Positions 11,340 to 23,382 are shown, numbered from the stretch's first letter. The stretch is DNA of 64,000 bases from Nageia nagi (GCA_050084985.1 JBITNC010000002.1:30442001-30506000); one strand, 5' to 3'. Program-made: numbers and translations. Notes: a model not told the origin generated them from the sequence alone.

Positions 11340-13640
11340 AGATCCAATCAACTAGATCAAGAGCAATATCAAGATCAAGATCCACCATATCAACCCCTTC
11401 CTTATAGGAAAATCACCCCTCAATCTAATGTTTCAACCCCTTCTCATCATTCTTATCCTCCCTTCCATATTTCTCATCATTATTCTCCTTATCATGTCAC
11501 TATGCCTCTTGGTTCCCAATTAGTTAGTGAAATCAAGTCTCATCCCTTATTTCAAAATCTTCCTCAAGCAATCAAAAATCAATTTTTTATGACCCTATTA
11601 TTTAAGAGACTTTGGCTAAGCTCTTTGAACAATTAACCCTTTAGCATCATGATCAAAGCATGCCCCCTTATTCTCATCTTAAAAATATGATTTATCATTA
11701 TGATCCACCATATTTTGATCCCCAACCTTATTTTTTCAACACTTAACCACTTGTTCCAATAACTAAAATCACATCTTAACATTTCCAACAAATGGTCTCA
11801 CAATAAGCCCTAACCACATCCTTATCATCAAGTGTTTCCCTCTCGTATCAAGAGCACAACATGTCCCAAATCATGAGACTAGGCCTCCTAATCCTCCTAA
11901 ACCTCTTATTTGCCATCTAATCCTTTCATTATATCTTATGGTTTGGGGCTACATCACAATATCCATCCCTTGAGAGTCCCACATCAAAATCAAAATCAAT
12001 CAACTCAAGTTTCCAATGTTGGTCAAATCAATTCTTCCTATCAATCAAACCAACATGATCATAATCTACATCAAATTCAAGGTAAGTTTCATTAAAATGG
12101 TTCTTAATATATCATTAATCAATCTTATCAAGGTGTGAGTGCTACTTCCCCTTTTGTTTTGCATCAAACATCATATCAAATTCAAGGATACATTAATCAA
12201 CTAGTTCATCCAAAAAATCAAGCATATGTGCCTCAAAGTCATTTTGTCTCCAATCCAACATGGAACGAATCATTTGTAAAAAGTATGCAACAAGTTTATC
12301 AACAACCCCTATATTAAGTGTAAAGCATAGCAACCTAACAACCTCCAACAATTCATGATGATATCTTAAAGAAGTTACAAGACATGGAATCAAGGATCAA
12401 CAATCAAAGGAAAAGTAACCTATATTATCAATCAATTATCAATGAACCTATCAATCCCATGGTTCCAATCAATTAATTTCCCTATAAGTTTGAAGTTCCT
12501 CAAATAGAAAAATTCAATGGGAAGGAAGATCCAAGAGAGCACTTGAGGCAATTCAAGTATTCCTACTATCTTGTAAGCAATGATGATGTCCTCATGCATA
12601 GGATGCTTTTTGATAACTTTAGTGGGCCAAGCTTTGGATCTATATAACAACTTACCGCAACATAGCATCTATTATTTCAAGCAACTATTCAATCTCTTCT
12701 TGGACCATTTTACCATCAACATAAGGAAAAGATCATCTATCATATATTTAACAATAATATCACAATATGATGATGAATCTATCAGTGATTATGTGGCAAT
12801 ATGGAGAGTGATAGTGATAGATTTACCATACTCCTTGCCATAATAAGAGCTTATTAGGATCTTTTACAAGAGTTGTAACAAGCACATATTCTCTAGCTTG
12901 TAAATACAATGGTACATATCTTTTGAGGAGGCCTTATCACAAGAAAAGATCATTAAGGAAGTTATTATCTATTTGGGTGATATCAAATTATGCAATAAGA
13001 ATCAAGATCAAAATCAAAAGCATAATGAAAACTATCAAGTATATCAAAAGTAACCCTCAAGTAAACCCTCATATGAAGTTAATCAAGCAAATTTGGATCA
13101 ACAAACCATCTGTGAGTAAGAGCAATCCAATAATCTAAGGTAAGGAAGAAACTTCACTCCTTTGGAGAAGTCTTTATCAGATTTCCTACTCAATTTATTA
13201 CAAGCAAATATTTTGACATTTTTTCACAATCAAATAAAATTGAGGAGCATCAACAATACCTTGGTATTGATAAAATGAGTTTTATGAGTTCCATAGGCAA
13301 AGTGGACACAACACTAATGGGTGCATATGATTGAAGCACAAGATTTGAGATCTTATAAACAATGGTAAAATATTAATAGGAGCACTAATTGCACTACCTA
13401 ATCAACATGTTAGGATTTTTAATGGTCATTTTCTTAATCATGATCAAATCAAAGCATCAACATCATATGAGCATGACTACCATGAGGTTGGGCATCCATC
13501 CTCTTATGCCACCTTTTTTGGATGATCCATTTAACATGAACATTATCCTTGATTTAATATCATCATTTTATTTAGTGTTATCATATCTTTTCATTATATC
13601 ATCATCACTTTCATTTTTCATCAAGAATGTCTCATAATCC
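11340..13640 (+). pseudogene. gypsy-type gag remnant of element E
   Basis: The N-terminal part (11,340-12,420) is rich in His, Gln, Pro and Tyr. The Retrotrans_gag core lies at about 12,470-12,840 and is read across two frames: KFNGKEDPREHLRQFKYSYY, then LDLYNNLPQHSIYYFKQLF, then ISQYDDESISDYVAIW. A FTPLEKSLSDFLLNLLQANI segment near 13,150 and a GHDTNGCIxLKHKI segment near 13,300 match the C-terminal Gag region of Athila/Tat-like elements. Several frameshifts and stops are present, so the protein is dead. The subclade is inferred from these phrases only. Confidence 0.7.
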
Positions 13641-14535
13641 TCTCATCTTAGGAGTCGATACTAGAGCCTACTCCTCCTTTGTATTCATCCTATACTGGAG
13701 ACTTTGGGGTAGGAAAATATTCACTTATCTACCACCACCATCATTATCTTATCTTTTTCATCACTTTTTGATAGTGGTAGCATTTTTTTCCCCTTGTGTG
13801 ATGGGCATTTTCATCACACTATCATGTTCTCTTTATCATATCATCTTGTTCCTTATGTCATCCTTTGTAATTATCATCTTGGTCATCATTATCCCCTCAT
13901 AATTTTTGGACCACTTTCATAAAGTGTTCCAATCATCTTAGAATCTAAATCACATCATCATAGGCATATACCCTTGAGGTTCATTTGATTCAATATCATT
14001 ATCACTTCCTAAGAGCCTCATTTCCCGATGAGGATATAACCACTTATGTTGTAATCATATTATTTGTTTGCCTTAATCATTCCTTCAATATTGATCATAG
14101 ATTGTTGAGTATCATGATTTTTGTGGGAAACATAGTCTTATCAAGAAAGAGATAATGTATTTAATATGGATAAATCTCTTTGCTCACTCTATCATCATCA
14201 ATTAATCATTGAGCAATAATAATTTCATCATGTCATATCTTTTATTATTATTATTTATATCTTTCATCAACATCAAATCAAGCAAATCATTTATCATATG
14301 TCAATTGTATATCATTTTCTATCATGTGTTCTTTACCATATCATGTTTTATCAATGATCAATGAGCAACTTACCAATAACTTTATGATGTTTTTTTGGTG
14401 TCACCTTATTTTCATTGCATAAGGCTTGAGATATCAACTATATTAAATCATGAGCAATATTGCATTGGAAATCTAGCATATCAGTGACATATCATACATC
14501 ATGAATTTAGCATTTTCACCTTGATCATCTCTATT

Positions 14536-14665
14536 TTTGCTTCCCATTTAGCATGGGGAAAAGATTTCTTTTCAAGATATCTTCTTTTCTTTCCATTCAA
14601 CATAGGGTAAAGTTATCTTGCAGCATTTTTTCTACCTTATTTTCCATTGAACATATGGTAAGGTT
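14536..14665. repeat. Short tandem repeat built on TTTCCATTnAnCATGGGG, left block
   Basis: About three units of roughly 45-60 bp each contain a phrase close to TTTCCATTTAGCATGGGG followed by AAAG and a T-rich spacer. The block belongs to the non-coding 3' half of element E and is separated from a larger block of the same phrase by a different array of about 100-bp units. Confidence 0.65.
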
Positions 14666-14699
14666 ATTATTTTAAGCATTTATCCTAAGTTTTTAGGTT

Positions 14700-15285
14700 T
14701 GCATATTGGTTATAGCACAACAATATTAGCATTATGAGGTATTATAGTCATATGCACCTTAACACAACTACATCACCATGATCATATCATTTGTGTGGTA
14801 TCAACTAGTTACAACATGATAGTGTTGGCACTAAGAGGTGTTATAGACATAGGTACTCTCAACATGACTATTTCAATTATATCATATTATCCTTTTGTGG
14901 TATGGACTAGTTACGACATAATAGTGTTGGTACTATGAAGTGTTATAGCCATATATACCCTTGATATAACTAGGTCACCTTTATCCTCTTTTTTATGATA
15001 CCAGTTGGTTATAGCATGAAAGTATTAGCACCATGAGGTATTATGACCATAGGTTCCCTTGATATGACTATATCAGCTTGTTCACCCAATCTTGTTTATT
15101 ATGGTACATATTGATTATGATAGAATAGTATTGGCACCATGAGGTATTATAGCCATACATACCGTTATCTTTTATCTTTTTCTATCCTTTTTTATGGTAC
15201 AGATTAGTTATGACATGACAATGTTAGTACCAGAGGTGTTATAGCCATGTGTATCCTCAACATGATTGTGTTAGCTTTTGTATTA
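14700..15285. repeat. Tandem array of about 100-bp units in element E
   Basis: About six diverged units of 90-107 bp start near 14,705, 14,806, 14,909, 15,005, 15,111 and 15,203. Each has the order AGTTAYRACATRAYAGTRTTG, ACYATGAGGTRTTATAG, CCATA, a central variable part and a TTTTATGGTA-like end. The array lies between gag and the 3' LTR, where Athila/Tat-like elements often carry tandem repeats. Confidence 0.75.
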
Positions 15286-15327
15286 TATATTGCACACACT
15301 ATCACTTTGATCACTTTGTGAGCATCT

Positions 15328-15605
15328 TTTCTTTCCATTTAGCATTGGGTAAAGATATTCTTTTAGGGAGATCTCCTTTGCTTGCCATTTAGCATGGGGT
15401 GAGGTTATCCTTAAGAATTTTTTTATTTTGCTTTCCATTGAGCATGAGGTAAGATCTTATTAATGTTGTTTTCTTTACTTTCCATTCAACATGGATGAAA
15501 GATCCCTTTCTATGGAGATTTCCTTTGTTTTCCATTCAACATGGGGCAATATTGAGCACTAATTTTCCTTTATTTTCCATTTATCATGGGGCAAAGTTAC
15601 CTTTG
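15328..15605. repeat. Short tandem repeat built on TTTCCATTnAnCATGGGG, right block
   Basis: About six units of 42-60 bp repeat a phrase such as CTTTCCATTCAACATGGGG plus a purine-rich tail. It matches the block at 14,536-14,665, so the two flank the 100-bp array. Confidence 0.7.
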
Positions 15606-15892
15606 ATCATGACTCACCTTGAATCCTTATAATTTAACATAGCCTTTTAGTTGCTCACCTTTGCATTGACCACATCATTTGAGCATCTAGTATTTTTTCC
15701 TTAGTATTTGGTAGGTTTGCATACCTCCATAATCCCCTTACATGTCAATAAAACATCTTTGGTCATTGATCATTAATTATTATCAATACCTCATTGATCA
15801 TTTACCATTTCATATTTCATCATCATCATTTTCCCTTTTAGCTTTTGAGTTGAGTTTCGCACCTCACAAAACTTATCTCAAAAGGGGCAATC

Positions 15893-16672
15893 TATAAGTA
15901 CCTCAAAATTACCTTTTTCCCCTAATCATTTTCCATCATAGTGCTTTTTCTTGATCTCTCTATCATAGCCATTTTTTACCTTATATTTCTAGCACTTAAT
16001 CAATATACCAATTTCCTTGGCCAATCAATCAATTAGTTTACTAACCGACCAACTAGCTAGATTAATTGGCCTATTAATAAAATGTCATATCTATAAAGTA
16101 AAATTTGAAAATTTGTTTCCTCTCTCATGGCCATTCACATCATTTTATCACTTTATCATTACATGCCTTCCCCCACTCGCTCAGCCAAAGCCTTGAGCAC
16201 TATCTCATGCCCTTATCACCTCTAACATACCCCATAACATATCTTGAGCTTTCTTATAAGTGTTGGAGCATTGGAGAACTTGTATCCTTTTTGTATAGCA
16301 TTTCTATGCATTTGTGTGAGCACATAGTATGTTTATAGGCTAGATTCATTATAGCTTCTTATCATTATCTTAGCATAGTATGAGCATATCACATTGCATT
16401 GTAGGTATTTCCTTATTTTTTAATGCCTATTTGATTATGGGATAGGGGGTCTACATTCCATCAAGGAGTTTTAAAACCTTTATTTGAGCACATTCTAAGG
16501 TCTTAAAGGAATAGAGTGTTGAGGCCCCCATAAACATTTGTTTTCTTTTAGGTCTAGATATCAAAAGCATCCCTCCATCATTTATCATAAGATAAACTCT
16601 AGCAAAAGCATTGGTAGTGCAACATTTGTCATCCCCTTTGGGTAGAGGACCATCATGTTTGGTTACATCACA
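15893..16672 (+). repeat. 3' LTR of gypsy-type element E
   Basis: It starts TATAAGTACCTCAAAA (the terminal TG has become TA) and ends GTTACATCACA. It is 780 bp long and homologous to 9,141-9,907. It is followed immediately by CATTT (16,673-16,677), identical to the five bases before the 5' LTR. That makes 9,141-16,672 one insertion with a preserved 5-bp target duplication. Confidence 0.82.
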
Positions 16673-18574
16673 CATTTGAGCATAATTTTATAATCCTTGA
16701 TCATAATTATGGTATTCATGATCATTTAAGCATAATTATGGAGCACATTTGAATCTTATTGAGCTTCTACAAGATAGGTTGCATGCCAAGAAGGTGAGAA
16801 GAAGCATCGATATAGCAGGTATTTTTCCACATTTTTATTACATGTAATTTTTCATACATGTCATTTTACAGCATGTGTCTTATAATCATTATAGAAAATA
16901 AAATTATGTTTTACATCATGCATCTTATCAAATAATTCCTAGGACTTGCATCATGCATCTTCTTAAAAGTCTACAATTCTTATCATATGGTGCACTTGGA
17001 TCATTTCATATCATATGTTTAAAGCATCCAGGAATTGGTTGTGTGGTAATATTATGAATAATGATGAAGCATAATAGTGATACATATATTGAGAGCTTCT
17101 AAATGTAGCTAGCCCTGATTTATCTAATTCATGATTTTTTGAATAGGTTATCCTAGGGAAAGATATCTTATTATGCTTATTATGGAGGTAAGATAACATA
17201 GCATTTAAATTTTTGGGTTGAACAGTTGCTAAGTATTACAAGTATAGTTTTGCCAACTTACCACTTTTGGACTAGTTTTTGACCCTTTCTTCAAGTATAA
17301 TATTTCATCGTGTATCTAGTTTTACACCTAAAAATTGCATCTACCTAATATTCTCTATAGTCATTCATTTTGTGCATATCTTGTAATCATAGCATTAATC
17401 ATTATACATAAATTATTGACCTACTTGGTTGTGCAAGCTATCTTGAGGCACTCTTGAGGGTGCTTTGAACTTCACTATCAAAATACCCATAAACCTTAAA
17501 TTGGGTGTTTGCATGTTTATACTTGGTGCTTGTAAATAGAATATTGTGGCTTATGTAGGTTATCTTGAGAATCACCTACTAGATACGGTATAAAGTACTT
17601 TTCTTCATCTATGCTTATTTTTATGTGGAAAAATCATTTCATGTCATATGGTACAGTTGCAATTGCCTCATCTTGCCTCTCCTCTCCTCTACCCTATGCC
17701 TCTACTTATATCACTTATCATTTATGGACTCTTTCATTTCCTCATTTATATCATAATATTTTTATAAAATAAATTATGAAATATGATATGAAATGATTTA
17801 AATACACCATATAATCCAAAAATTATCTTGGAGAAGGAAACCAACTATTCAACCCATATAATTTCTTGAAGAAGGAAAGCAATTATTTAACCCAACAATT
17901 TTCTAAGTGTAAAAAACTAGTCCAAAAATGGTAAGTTGGCATCCTTGTTGTACCCATGAAACTATGTTTGCATCATGCATATATTCCACATTGCAATGCA
18001 AAAAATTGTGTTTGTATCATGCACCTTCTACATTTTGCTAATATGCTTATTATGTTTTATGTTCTATTTCAAATTTCAAAAATTACTTCTTGGGTGTGGA
18101 TGTGTCTACTTGGTGCTTGTAAATTTAATGATGTGGTAGCAGTATCATAGAGCATATTTGAATCATTTGAGCAATAATTGAAATTGTAGAGCATATTTGA
18201 ATAATTCCATATCATTTGCAGTTACATAATTTTCACATTATATGATGTACTTAGATCATTTCATATCATATGATATGTAGTTGTAGCATTTCAGATTATA
18301 TGGTGTACTTAGATCAAATTCATATCATATGTTGGTGTATATTTCATACCATATGGTACAATTGCATTGTTTCAAACCATATCATGTACTTAAATTATTT
18401 TATATCATATTATGCACTTGGATCATTTCATATCATATGTTAGTGCATTTGGATCATTTTATATCATTTGGATCAATTTTCCCTATAATTGGAGATTTAC
18501 CAAATATTTTTTCTCTTATTGTAGGTGATTATAATCCATTCCTTATGGCCTTCTTTTATAGGTTGCATCAAAGT
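16673..18574. repeat. AT-rich dispersed repeat, right part
   Basis: This continues the repeat interrupted by element E. Phrases such as TCATTTCATATCATATG, GTGTACTTAGATCA and GAGCATATTTGAAT recur many times, most densely at 18,150-18,480. About 17,391-18,205 repeats 8,541-9,135 in direct orientation. No protein with any recognisable domain was found; the short open frames are composed of repeat phrases. Confidence 0.6.
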
Positions 18575-19190
18575 GTTTAGAGATTGGGTAGTAGGTCTCG
18601 ATCCTTTGGCTTGAAATTCATCCTACATCAATAAGTAGTCCTTACTCGTGAGCCATTGACTAACATCAATAGTAGGTGTTTGATAGGTTAACATAAACCA
18701 TCCTCTAATGGATTAAGGTAGCATCAACATAAATATCCATATATTCTTTTAGGTCTTTGGCCAAATCAACAATGACACACATTCATCTATTTAGACGAGA
18801 TACATAAAAGTGGGTTGGCTCATCATAAACAAAATCTCCAATGCGATAAGTTAAACTTCACATGAAAGGCCAAATAGCCATGGGGAGACTAGGAAACTCA
18901 ACCTAGATGGGGACTTGAGTGAAAAATCATTAACGATTGTAAAATCCCTAGACTAAGATTGAAATATTAGTAGAGTATTATGGGCATAGCATGGACCTTT
19001 GTTCAACACTTTTTGAGCTTTTTCTGGGTCCAAAAATTAGAAGAACCCTTTAGTGAGGTTCTGAACTTGCTAGACCTGAATGTCCTATGGGTGCCAATAT
19101 TGATGAACAAAATTCTTAGGAACAAAATCACTAAGAATGCATCCTAAGGGGTACAACTTTCTAGCCATGCATAGGCTTGATTAAATTCAT
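18575..19190 (-). pseudogene. Fossil DUF4283/zinc-knuckle-like coding sequence
   Basis: The complement reads, with stops and one or two frame changes, QNLTKGFF then FLDPEKAQKVLNKGPCYAHN (about 19,080-18,990). Next come PSLPMAIWPFM, YRIGDFVYDEPTHFYVSRLN (about 18,850-18,790), MCVIVDLAKDLKEYMDIYV and MVYVNLSNTYY (to about 18,665). The order fits the plant DUF4283 plus CCHC-knuckle architecture found in LINE-type ORF1 and in repetitive conifer gene families. The knuckle itself is not recognisable. Stops at Trp/Arg-like positions show it is dead. Domain assignment is from pattern memory and needs a profile search. Confidence 0.5.
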
Positions 19191-19221
19191 TCAATAGAAT
19201 AGTGATATGGTGAAGGTTATA

Positions 19222-19484
19222 TGGGGCCTAAAGTAGCACTGTTTTGCTAGCAAAACCCATTGATGTATTACCATCAAAATTAAATGCATAAAAAAATTAA
19301 AAGATGGAATGCATTGTTGATGAATGAATCGATGGTATAATGTTTAATACATTAGAATTTGAATCTAGTGACCTGAGTTTGAATCTCGATGGATACTTTT
19401 GATGCAAAAAATATGACACTTTTAATTTTTTGAGATAAAATATTGATGGGTTTTTATACTAATACGGTGCTACTTTAGGCCCCA
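19222..19484. mobile_element. 263-bp inverted-repeat element (MITE-like) with tRNA-like core
   Basis: The left end TGGGGCCTAAAGTAGCAC and the right end GTGCTACTTTAGGCCCCA are perfect inverted copies of 18 bp, and weaker complementarity extends inward. The interior (about 19,325-19,400) resembles a decayed tRNA-derived unit, with GAGTTTGAATCTC close to a Pol III B box. No clear target duplication is visible. It could be a MITE that captured a SINE, or a foldback element. Confidence 0.6.
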
Positions 19485-20541
19485 AATAGAGTTGACCATA
19501 GTGGTATTAAGGGTTAGGAGTTACCTCATGGTATACCTTGGGGATGACCTTTCGATGGCATTTACTCACAACAAATGCTGTGAACATTCCTTGCTAGTAT
19601 GACCTCAACAAATGATGAAATTTCAAATTGAAAGGAAGATATTATATAAAGTAATAAATTCACCCAAAAAAATTAATGATAGATGAAATAACATTGAAAA
19701 CTCCAAAGTATCCCACACAATCTCCTCGAGATGGCAGTATGAAAATTCTAGACAAAATTAAAATTTAAAACATGCAGCTTGATTTAATTTGATTCAACTC
19801 ATTTCAAGGCACTTTCCAAGTCGATATCCTTTTCTATATCTAGATATTTATTTTATGATGGTTGATAAAATTTATCGTGATGAATGAAAATTAAAAGCTT
19901 GTTAAATATTTACTTTTTATCATGGATGATTAGTATCAATGATGATTATGATAATATTATATATGATTCATCTTTTTATGTGGTAAAGACGTGTCTTAAT
20001 ATTATATTATTAAGGCTTCGAGTCTGTATTGAGTTTCATCTCAACCATGAATTAAGCATGATCAAATGGCAAGCATGGTGATGAACCTTTTCATTTCTCA
20101 TGTATGATAAACCATCTGAAGAACTTTCGCATTATGCTTGCATTGTTATCCTCACTAGATATGACAGGAGTGTCGGGCAATATCTGAAGGATTCCAGTGG
20201 ACACCACCCATGTCAAAGATCTGAATAGATGGCAAACAGCAAATAAAGCGAAAGAGTCATAAACATTCACTTCTTGACGAAGAAGAAAGCAGAAATTCCG
20301 ACTAAGGTGAACAATCTTTGTTTAGCTTTTTGTATTTGTTTATATTAATATATTAGACATGTAAATTTAGAACTTGAAGTAAATCTTATTTCTATATGGT
20401 GCTTTGCTTTAACACCAGCAGGAAGAGACACAAAGAGGAATTCATCTGATTCTCAGATATCTGCTTTATAAATTTCAACCACGTAAGACATATCCAATGC
20501 AAAATTTAGAGTAACATAGTCTGATAGAAAATTTTGTGAGA
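19485..20541. other. Intergenic DNA and probable promoter/5' UTR of the ankyrin gene
   Basis: 19,485-20,250 shows no gene. Within 20,250-20,541 a likely 5' UTR is suggested by a possible intron (20,307-20,421): donor ACTAAG|GTGAAC, acceptor ACCAGCAG|GAAGAG. No TATA box stands out with confidence. The transcription start cannot be placed from sequence alone. Confidence 0.4.
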
Positions 20542-23382
20542 ATGCATCGTGAAATGTATGTTGCTGCCAAGAAAGGCAATCTTCAGGATCTTCAGGATCT
20601 ACATAGGCAGAACCCAAAAATGGTGGGCAAAGAGGTCACTTTCGAGGGAAATAATGTTCTCCACATCGCAGCAAGGAAAGGCCATTTGGATGTAGCAACA
20701 TGGATTCTTGGCGTGGATACGAGATTGGCTCTAGCTCGGAATGCTGATAATAATACGCCACTTCATGAAGCTGCGAAGAATGGGAATTGTTTGGTGGTAG
20801 GAAAACTGCTTCTGCACAGCCAATGCCCCTCCTTCAAGCGCAATAAATTTGGAGAAACTCCTCTCATCATAGCCTCCGAGCACGGCCACTTAGATGCAAC
20901 CAGACTCTTGTTAAATTCCACGCCATTACCTCTAATTTTGCGGCCGAGGGAGGATCACCAGACTTGCCTTCTCGCAGCAGTCTATGGAGGACATCTAGGT
21001 AATCTAACATCGCATATTTAAAATCATATTTTCTCTGAAGTTATTTGTATTTTGAGGTACAAATAATATAAAAACAATTGGGCTGTTTTACATTATCTTC
21101 TCTTTTTTTTGGGCTATAGTTAACTGTTCGTTTGTGTTGTGTTTGATTGGGTGGGATGTTGGTGATTATAGTACAGAAGTAATTGATTATAGCACAGAAA
21201 TGAAAGAAAATAGGATACTGAAAATTATAAGTAGATAGTTGAAAAGTGTTCAATTCAAAAGAAAACAGAAAATAAATATGAAGAATGTAAAACATGCTAT
21301 GTAAAGATGAAAGATCATCCAGAATTAATCTCTTCTAATACCAGAGGAATCACTATGCTGAAAAAATCATTGATTTGTTGTTGGTCATCACTGATTTGGA
21401 GTCTCTAAGTTTCATTAGTACGTTGTCTAGTTACCCTGCTAGTGGTATATAGATTCTATCAAAATGATTGAAATAGTTTGTGATAAACCGAGATTTTAGA
21501 GGATGATAGACATTAAATGAGAGCTAAATAGATTGCTCTTCTTTTAGGATATAATTTTTTTTGAAAAGAAGCATAGAATTCAAATTCATGTATGAATTCT
21601 CAATTTAATGTCCTAACCGTTGCAATTCATCAAAACCTCTATTATCTGATAGAATTAATAGTTGAAAGATTATTATAACATAGAAGTTAGAATTGTTTTT
21701 TGGTTGATTTATACTTTGACTACTTTCCTACCATAATCACCTGGATAAAGCCAATAAAACAAAACACCAAGGACAATTAACTCCAACAAATTTATAAAAT
21801 ATTAAATTATTCTGTAATGTAAAATCTTTATCTTATTACAACTCACAAAACGTTTTATGTTACTATCATGTGATGTAATGCAGAGGTGGTGAAATCGATA
21901 CTTAATAAAACGTCCAGCTGCTTCAATGCGATGCAGCTTATATTGCTTATGGGTGATGAGTATGGGACTACTCCCCTGCATGCTGCAGTGCATAGGGGAC
22001 ATCTGGAAATTGTGAAGGAGATTTTATACGCTTCTTCGAAACCTTGTTGCTGCATAGAACGTTGGGACAAGACCTTGATGATGAAAAAGGATAAGCTTGG
22101 AAGGTGTGCGATTCATATTGCTGTCATGACTGGCCATGAAGAAATCATGGATCTATTTATGAAGCTAATGCCAGACTCTGTAGAAATCCAAAGTGGATGC
22201 CTTAAGAGTGCGCTACACTTTGCGGGGGAATATAATCAGATTGGAATAGCGAAGAAGCTGCTGTTTGAGAACGAAGATCAAACGAATGCAAAAATAGTGA
22301 GTTACCACTACGATATCAATGGCAACACTGCACTGCATTTGGCAGTCATGAATGCAGTCGACCCAGAGGTGATCATCTATATATTTTTATCCTCAGCATT
22401 GAATTTTTTTAAATCAAGATATAATTTCTTCTCGTTTTCATAGGCTACAAATTGACAGCACCTAATCCCTCTGGAATCTCTTTTACCCATATGGATTTTT
22501 TCATTTATTTCATCATAGAATAGCCAAGACAATCTAGTTTTCACTGTGCAGCTTGTAGAATGTCTGTTACTTCCGGGAGTTAACGTAAATGCAATCAACT
22601 ACGAAGGCCTCACAGCCTTCGACATTGCATCATCTTCAAAATCTCAAGACAGTCCCAAATTTGCCAGAATTGCAAGCCTTCTGAAAGATAAGGGTGCCAC
22701 TCAGAATTTCATAGCCCGTTCCAATTCTAAATCCAAATTGCCTCCATGGTGGCATTCACACCAAAATTCTAATCAAAATGAGGTTGCCGATTCCAAAATA
22801 CCGGACGTGGACAGCCTGGTGGCATCTCTCGTCGCCACCATCACATTTTCAGCCATGTTCCAGGTTCCAGGTGGGATCAACGAAGAAACTAAAATCGCCA
22901 ATATGTCATTGAGAAGGGTATTTCTGGTATTCTTATTCTCCGACTGTCTTGCATTTTTTGCTTCCATGTCGGTTGTGATAGCCTGGATATTCCGAGAGAG
23001 ATTGCAATGCAGGCTTGTTGCAGGGCGTTCTGTGATGGCCAAACTATCGATGGTGAGCCTGGGGACTTCTGTAATCTCTACCGGTCTTGCATTCTTGAGT
23101 GCAACAATCCTGGTGACAATACCCCATGATGTGAAGAATACAAAGAAGAGTAAGGAATACCATATGATATTTGCAGGGGAGATGCTGACTGCATTTGTGA
23201 CGCCTCTGCTTGAAGTTGTATTTCTGTCGGTTGCATGGTCAATTGAATATTATTTCAAAGCCACCAATGATCGACAGGCTCGGCTGAAATGGCAGCTTCA
23301 ACGGGTTCTGCTTTTCACACTTCCAGTAGCCGGCATAGCATTCATAATGACTTTCATTTATGTTACTGGGAACCTTCCCTAG
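20542..23382 (+). CDS. Ankyrin-repeat/PGG-domain membrane protein (ACD6/ITN1-like)
   Basis: Three exons are supported: 20,542-20,998, 21,884-22,368 and 22,552-23,382, joining to 1,773 bp and 590 residues. Introns are GT-AG (CATCTAG|GTAATC...ATGCAG|AGGTGG; CCCAGAG|GTGATC...GTGCAG|CTTGTA). The first junction splits a codon in the middle of an ankyrin repeat and restores GHLEVVKSIL, which supports the splice. Residues 1 to about 370 carry nine or ten ankyrin repeats (NVLHIAARKGHLDVA, TPLHEAAKNGN, TPLHAAVHRGHLEIV, TALHLAV). Residues about 400-515 form the PGG domain, with FQVPGGINEETK around 420. Four or five hydrophobic segments run to the C-terminus. Proteins of this family sit in the plasma membrane or ER membrane and act in salicylate-linked defence (ACD6) or salt/ABA responses (ITN1). 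Which one applies here cannot be told. No defect is visible, codon use is less AT-biased than the surroundings, and the gene looks functional. The ATG at 20,542 is the first in frame. Confidence 0.9.

Larger units (their letters stand above)
9908..15892 (+). mobile_element. Internal region of gypsy-type element E, gag only
   Basis: A leader of about 1.4 kb (TATA-like CTATAAATAGG near 10,411) precedes a broken gag (about 11,340-13,640). From 13,640 to 15,892 no protein domain can be seen on either strand: no protease, no YVDD-type reverse transcriptase, no integrase. This part holds tandem repeats instead (14,536-15,605). A purine tract AAAAGGGGCAA (about 15,880) precedes the 3' LTR. Together with two LTRs and a target duplication, this describes a non-autonomous, gag-containing element of the TR-GAG type. 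An alternative is that pol was deleted after insertion. Confidence 0.75.

Noticed and set aside
13627-13902. Hydrophobic 91-residue frame after gag of element E
   Set aside because: It is rich in CAT/TTC repeats, has no motif, and continues a low-complexity region; it is not a convincing protein.
22773-23042. Minus-strand frame across exon 3 of the ankyrin gene
   Set aside because: Shadow of the PGG domain; the plus-strand protein has clear family motifs.
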